The position numbers and the translations under genes are program-made. Source: an uncultured Acetatifactor sp. (lineage in GTDB: Bacteria; Bacillota; Clostridia; Lachnospirales; Lachnospiraceae). Taken from it: a DNA stretch of 64,000 bases. The DNA lies in assembly GCA_910585665.1 (NCBI GenBank), contig CAJUFI010000004.1:1-64000 (forward strand). The letters run 5' to 3'. The notes under the pieces were generated by a model, which saw only the letters and a list, made by a program, of their open reading frames with translations, searched no databases and was not told the origin of the DNA. This document shows positions 63,883 to 64,000 of the stretch, one piece after another; within the stretch, counting starts at the first letter, position 1; every line of letters begins with the position of its first letter.

Positions 63883-63969
63883 GTATGAGTGTATACCAGG
63901 GTACAAAGCCGCAAGGTAATGTGTCTGGAGATTTCAATGGTATATCATAAAATTATGGAGGGAGTATCC

Positions 63970-64000
63970 ATGGGAATTTATCTGAATCCGGGCAACATGG
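63970..64000 (+). CDS. Start of an AAA-ATPase-like protein (partial, runs off window)
   Basis: ATG 63970 with GGAGGGAG upstream encodes MGIYLNPGNM before the window ends. This opening is typical of the large Lachnospiraceae family with an AAA-ATPase-like domain and a PD-(D/E)XK nuclease-like domain (DUF1703). Only ten residues are visible. Confidence 0.6.
   Translation, partial: MGIYLNPGNM

Overview
The window looks like a chromosomal segment of a spore-forming, GC-rich Lachnospiraceae-type Clostridia (Firmicutes). Reasons: strong AGGAGG-type ribosome sites on nearly every gene, spoVAD and spoVAE, BceRS/BceAB and GerMN modules, a class B sortase, DUF5721, DUF1294 and DegV proteins, and the beginning of an AAA-ATPase-like protein at the right edge. 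No rRNA, convincing tRNA, CRISPR array, transposase or replication origin was seen. Most genes are on the minus strand.

Left part (1-10.7 kb, minus): a probable single operon begins with a ComEA-like lipoprotein and ends with ComEC. Inserted between them are two two-component systems, a GerMN lipoprotein and an ABC transporter. Next (10.7-18.9 kb, minus) is an arginine biosynthesis cluster, argC-(PPOX)-(GNAT)-argJ-argB-argD, continuing into an orphan solute-binding protein and a small DMT transporter. argG lies apart at 30.1 kb (plus strand). Both argC and argG have AT-rich upstream regions with repeated operator-like elements that fit ArgR control.

Middle (19.5-33 kb): a FIST sensor with a soluble chemotaxis transducer; a complete BceRS-BceAB antimicrobial-peptide resistance module; an EamA transporter; a cardiolipin synthase with a GntR regulator whose promoter overlaps a palindrome; argG, followed by a 60-bp tandem repeat of nested hairpins; DUF1294 and DegV proteins.

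The most unusual part is 33.2-51.6 kb (minus), a probable operon driven by a promoter near 51.6 kb. It encodes two membrane von Willebrand A proteins, a 1124-residue tubulin/FtsZ-like GTPase, a zinc-ribbon P-loop GTPase of the double-GTPase type, an 855-residue GAP1-like membrane protein, several unrecognised partners, a decayed coiled-coil gene, and two zinc-ribbon membrane proteins, one with a YARHG domain. The parts resemble membrane-remodelling or conflict (defence) NTPase systems described from genomes, but this combination is worth close study.

Right part (51.9-64 kb): DUF5721, spoVAE, shikimate kinase, RidA, a zinc-ribbon protein, sortase B, spoVAD, a BtrH-like protein, trpS and an XRE regulator. 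The last 3.5 kb hold immunity-like genes (SMI1/KNR4 type, DUF1877), several of them broken, within a stretch bounded by a 33-bp direct repeat. A family of about 105-bp palindromic repeats (five copies, two of them partial) is scattered through the window, usually at the 3' ends of genes.
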